A DNA stretch of 64,000 bases from the NCBI GenBank assembly GCA_021776785.1, contig JAJFFF010000051.1:124001-188000 (forward strand), written 5' to 3'. The first letter of the stretch is position 1, and every line of letters starts with the position of its first letter. This stretch comes from Planctomycetota bacterium. Its GTDB lineage: Bacteria; Planctomycetota; PLA2. The notes under the pieces are model-generated. The model was not told the origin of the DNA and did not search any database. It saw only the letters and a program-made list of their open reading frames with translations. Made by a program: the position numbers and the translations under genes. This document shows, in pieces, positions 62,994-64,000 of this stretch.

Positions 62994-64000
62994 CTATCGC
63001 TTCGGTGTGGCGGTCGGCGTAACCGTGAGCTTTTGCTTTTTGCCCGCACGTAAGACTTCGAGCTGCGCCGGTTGGTTCGGCGTGCAATCCGAAAGCGCTT
63101 CGGCGAGGAGGCAAGAACTTTCACACCGCTTGCCGTTGATCGACAAGATGATGTCGTTCACGCGCACGCCCGCTTTGTCGGCCGGTCGGTCGCGCTGCAG
63201 CATGGTGATCACGGCCGCGCCCTTGGGGAGGCGCGGGAAGTGGGCTTTGATCTCGGCGGGAACCGCAGTCGCTTTGAGGCCGAAGAACGCGCGGCGCACC
63301 TGGCCCTGTTTGCGTAACTCGTCGACGACGCGCGCGACGCGATGAGTCGGCTGCATGTACACGCCGCGCAGCACATAGAGGTTGCCGCCTTTGACGTGCA
63401 TCTTCGGCGGAAGCGCTCCGACAACGAGTCCCGCGAGTTTGCCGTCGGCAGCGACGCACGCTGTACCGGCGCGGGGTGCGGCCTGGTTAATCGTCACCGC
63501 CACCGACAACGGATTGGCGTGGAAGTGGCCCGTGTACAGGTTGTAGAGATTGACGGGTTCGCGCACGCGCTGCAACTCGGTCGCGATGCTCAGCCCCTGC
63601 AACTTGCGCTGCGCGTGATGGCCGACCAGCGTAATCGCGGTCTTGATGGCCAGAGGCTCGTTGCGCAGCACCAAGAAGTGCTTCAACGCGATCGGAACTT
63701 TGATCAACGCGAGGTTCGTGTGGGGGTCGGTGCCCAACACGGTGGCCAGCGATTGCGTGCCGTCGTGAAACGTGACCTCGACGCGCAGGTTCGCGTTCGG
63801 GTGCAACGCCGGCAGGACGATCTCGCCGTCGCGGGAAATCGCGACGCCGGTCAGCAGCAAGCGGTAGGGCTGGTTGATCTTGACGTTGCGGAGCTGCGCG
63901 ATCGGCGCGCCGATTTTCATCATCTTCAGCGCTTGCAGCCGCGCGACGTCATCGACCTCGACATGCACGACCGCCTTTTGAAGGTCCGGCAAGGTCTGGG
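62994..64000 (-). CDS. HtrA-like protein with PDZ domain, catalytic triad apparently lost (partial)
   Basis: At least 332 residues; the frame continues past the window edge. The N-terminal part follows a trypsin-like S1C fold: GVAISRDGEIVLPALHPNAN, LGTDPHTNLALIKVP, and APRAGTACVAADGKLAGLVV. In HtrA the matching places read (T)NNHVV, TDLAVIK, and GNSGGP; here the Asp is Asn, the Ser region is AGTACV, and the His is displaced. A C-terminal PDZ domain (AFFGLKATAV, VITMLQRDRPADKAGVRVND, IILSINGKRCES) is intact. It probably is a non-proteolytic PDZ protein, though the loop alignment is by eye. Confidence 0.7.
   Translation of the reverse strand, partial: QTLPDLQKAVVHVEVDDVARLQALKMMKIGAPIAQLRNVKINQPYRLLLTGVAISRDGEIVLPALHPNANLRVEVTFHDGTQSLATVLGTDPHTNLALIKVPIALKHFLVLRNEPLAIKTAITLVGHHAQRKLQGLSIATELQRVREPVNLYNLYTGHFHANPLSVAVTINQAAPRAGTACVAADGKLAGLVVGALPPKMHVKGGNLYVLRGVYMQPTHRVARVVDELRKQGQVRRAFFGLKATAVPAEIKAHFPRLPKGAAVITMLQRDRPADKAGVRVNDIILSINGKRCESSCLLAEALSDCTPNQPAQLEVLRAGKKQKLTVTPTATPKR

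Overview
The window reads as a chromosomal segment of a GC-rich, Gram-negative-type bacterium. It has a secretin-based type IV pilus system, lipoproteins with lipoboxes, a heptosyltransferase-like GT9 enzyme, and many Ser/Thr protein kinases. One kinase is fused to a formylglycine-generating-enzyme (SUMF1) domain and another to an AAA ATPase and TPRs. That mix, with glycine-rich lipoproteins and a TMTC-like membrane/TPR glycosyltransferase, suggests Planctomycetota; Myxococcota is the main alternative. This is inference from gene content. I see no prophage, CRISPR array, rRNA or transposase gene.

Layout. 0-9 kb: a small conserved protein, tRNA-Ser(GGA), a G/T-rich tandem repeat field, an aspartokinase-homoserine dehydrogenase fusion coupled to an asparagine-synthetase-like gene, glutamate dehydrogenase, a PilT ATPase and a secreted protein. 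8.9-12.3 kb: the conserved SRP RNA-dnaX-ebfC-recR block. 12.4-18.4 kb: rpoN, truA, hpf, ptsN, ptsH, ptsI, a regulatory PTS with no sugar permease. 18.7-23.8 kb: pilM, pilN, a pilO-pilP fusion and pilQ, closed by a strong terminator. 23.9-30.3 kb: RNase G, rplU, rpmA, obgE, a second PilT, a PDZ membrane protein and coaX, which appears to start at ATT. 30.8-36.3 kb: two large secreted lipoproteins.

36.4-46.3 kb is the most unusual gene block. Five genes joined by 4-base ATGA/GTGA overlaps encode three radical SAM proteins, a GT9 glycosyltransferase and a TMTC-like membrane/TPR protein. They converge, with a 43-bp overlap, on a two-gene operon for a carbamoyltransferase and an SLC13/TrkA-C transporter. 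I suggest a surface-glycan or glycoconjugate modification pathway, but the product is unknown.

46.4-64 kb is signalling and envelope: a kinase-AAA-TPR protein, an RsbW-like and an RsbU-like partner, an Ig-like membrane protein, a kinase-SUMF1 protein, a histidine kinase/response regulator pair, a HEAT-repeat secreted protein, and an HtrA-fold protein that seems to have lost its catalytic residues (cut by the window edge).

The non-coding DNA is rich in structure. Four intergenic elements (632, 9072, 11487 and 25931) share a hairpin with a TGAC loop, a TTGACGTT block and a TCGCCTCTGGCGGCG block at near-constant spacing. All lie just 3' of plus-strand genes, and one shows compensatory stem changes. 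A separate element at 53683-53959 has nested inverted repeats enclosing three hairpins. Two tandem 149-bp MITE-like copies lie at 57704-58014.
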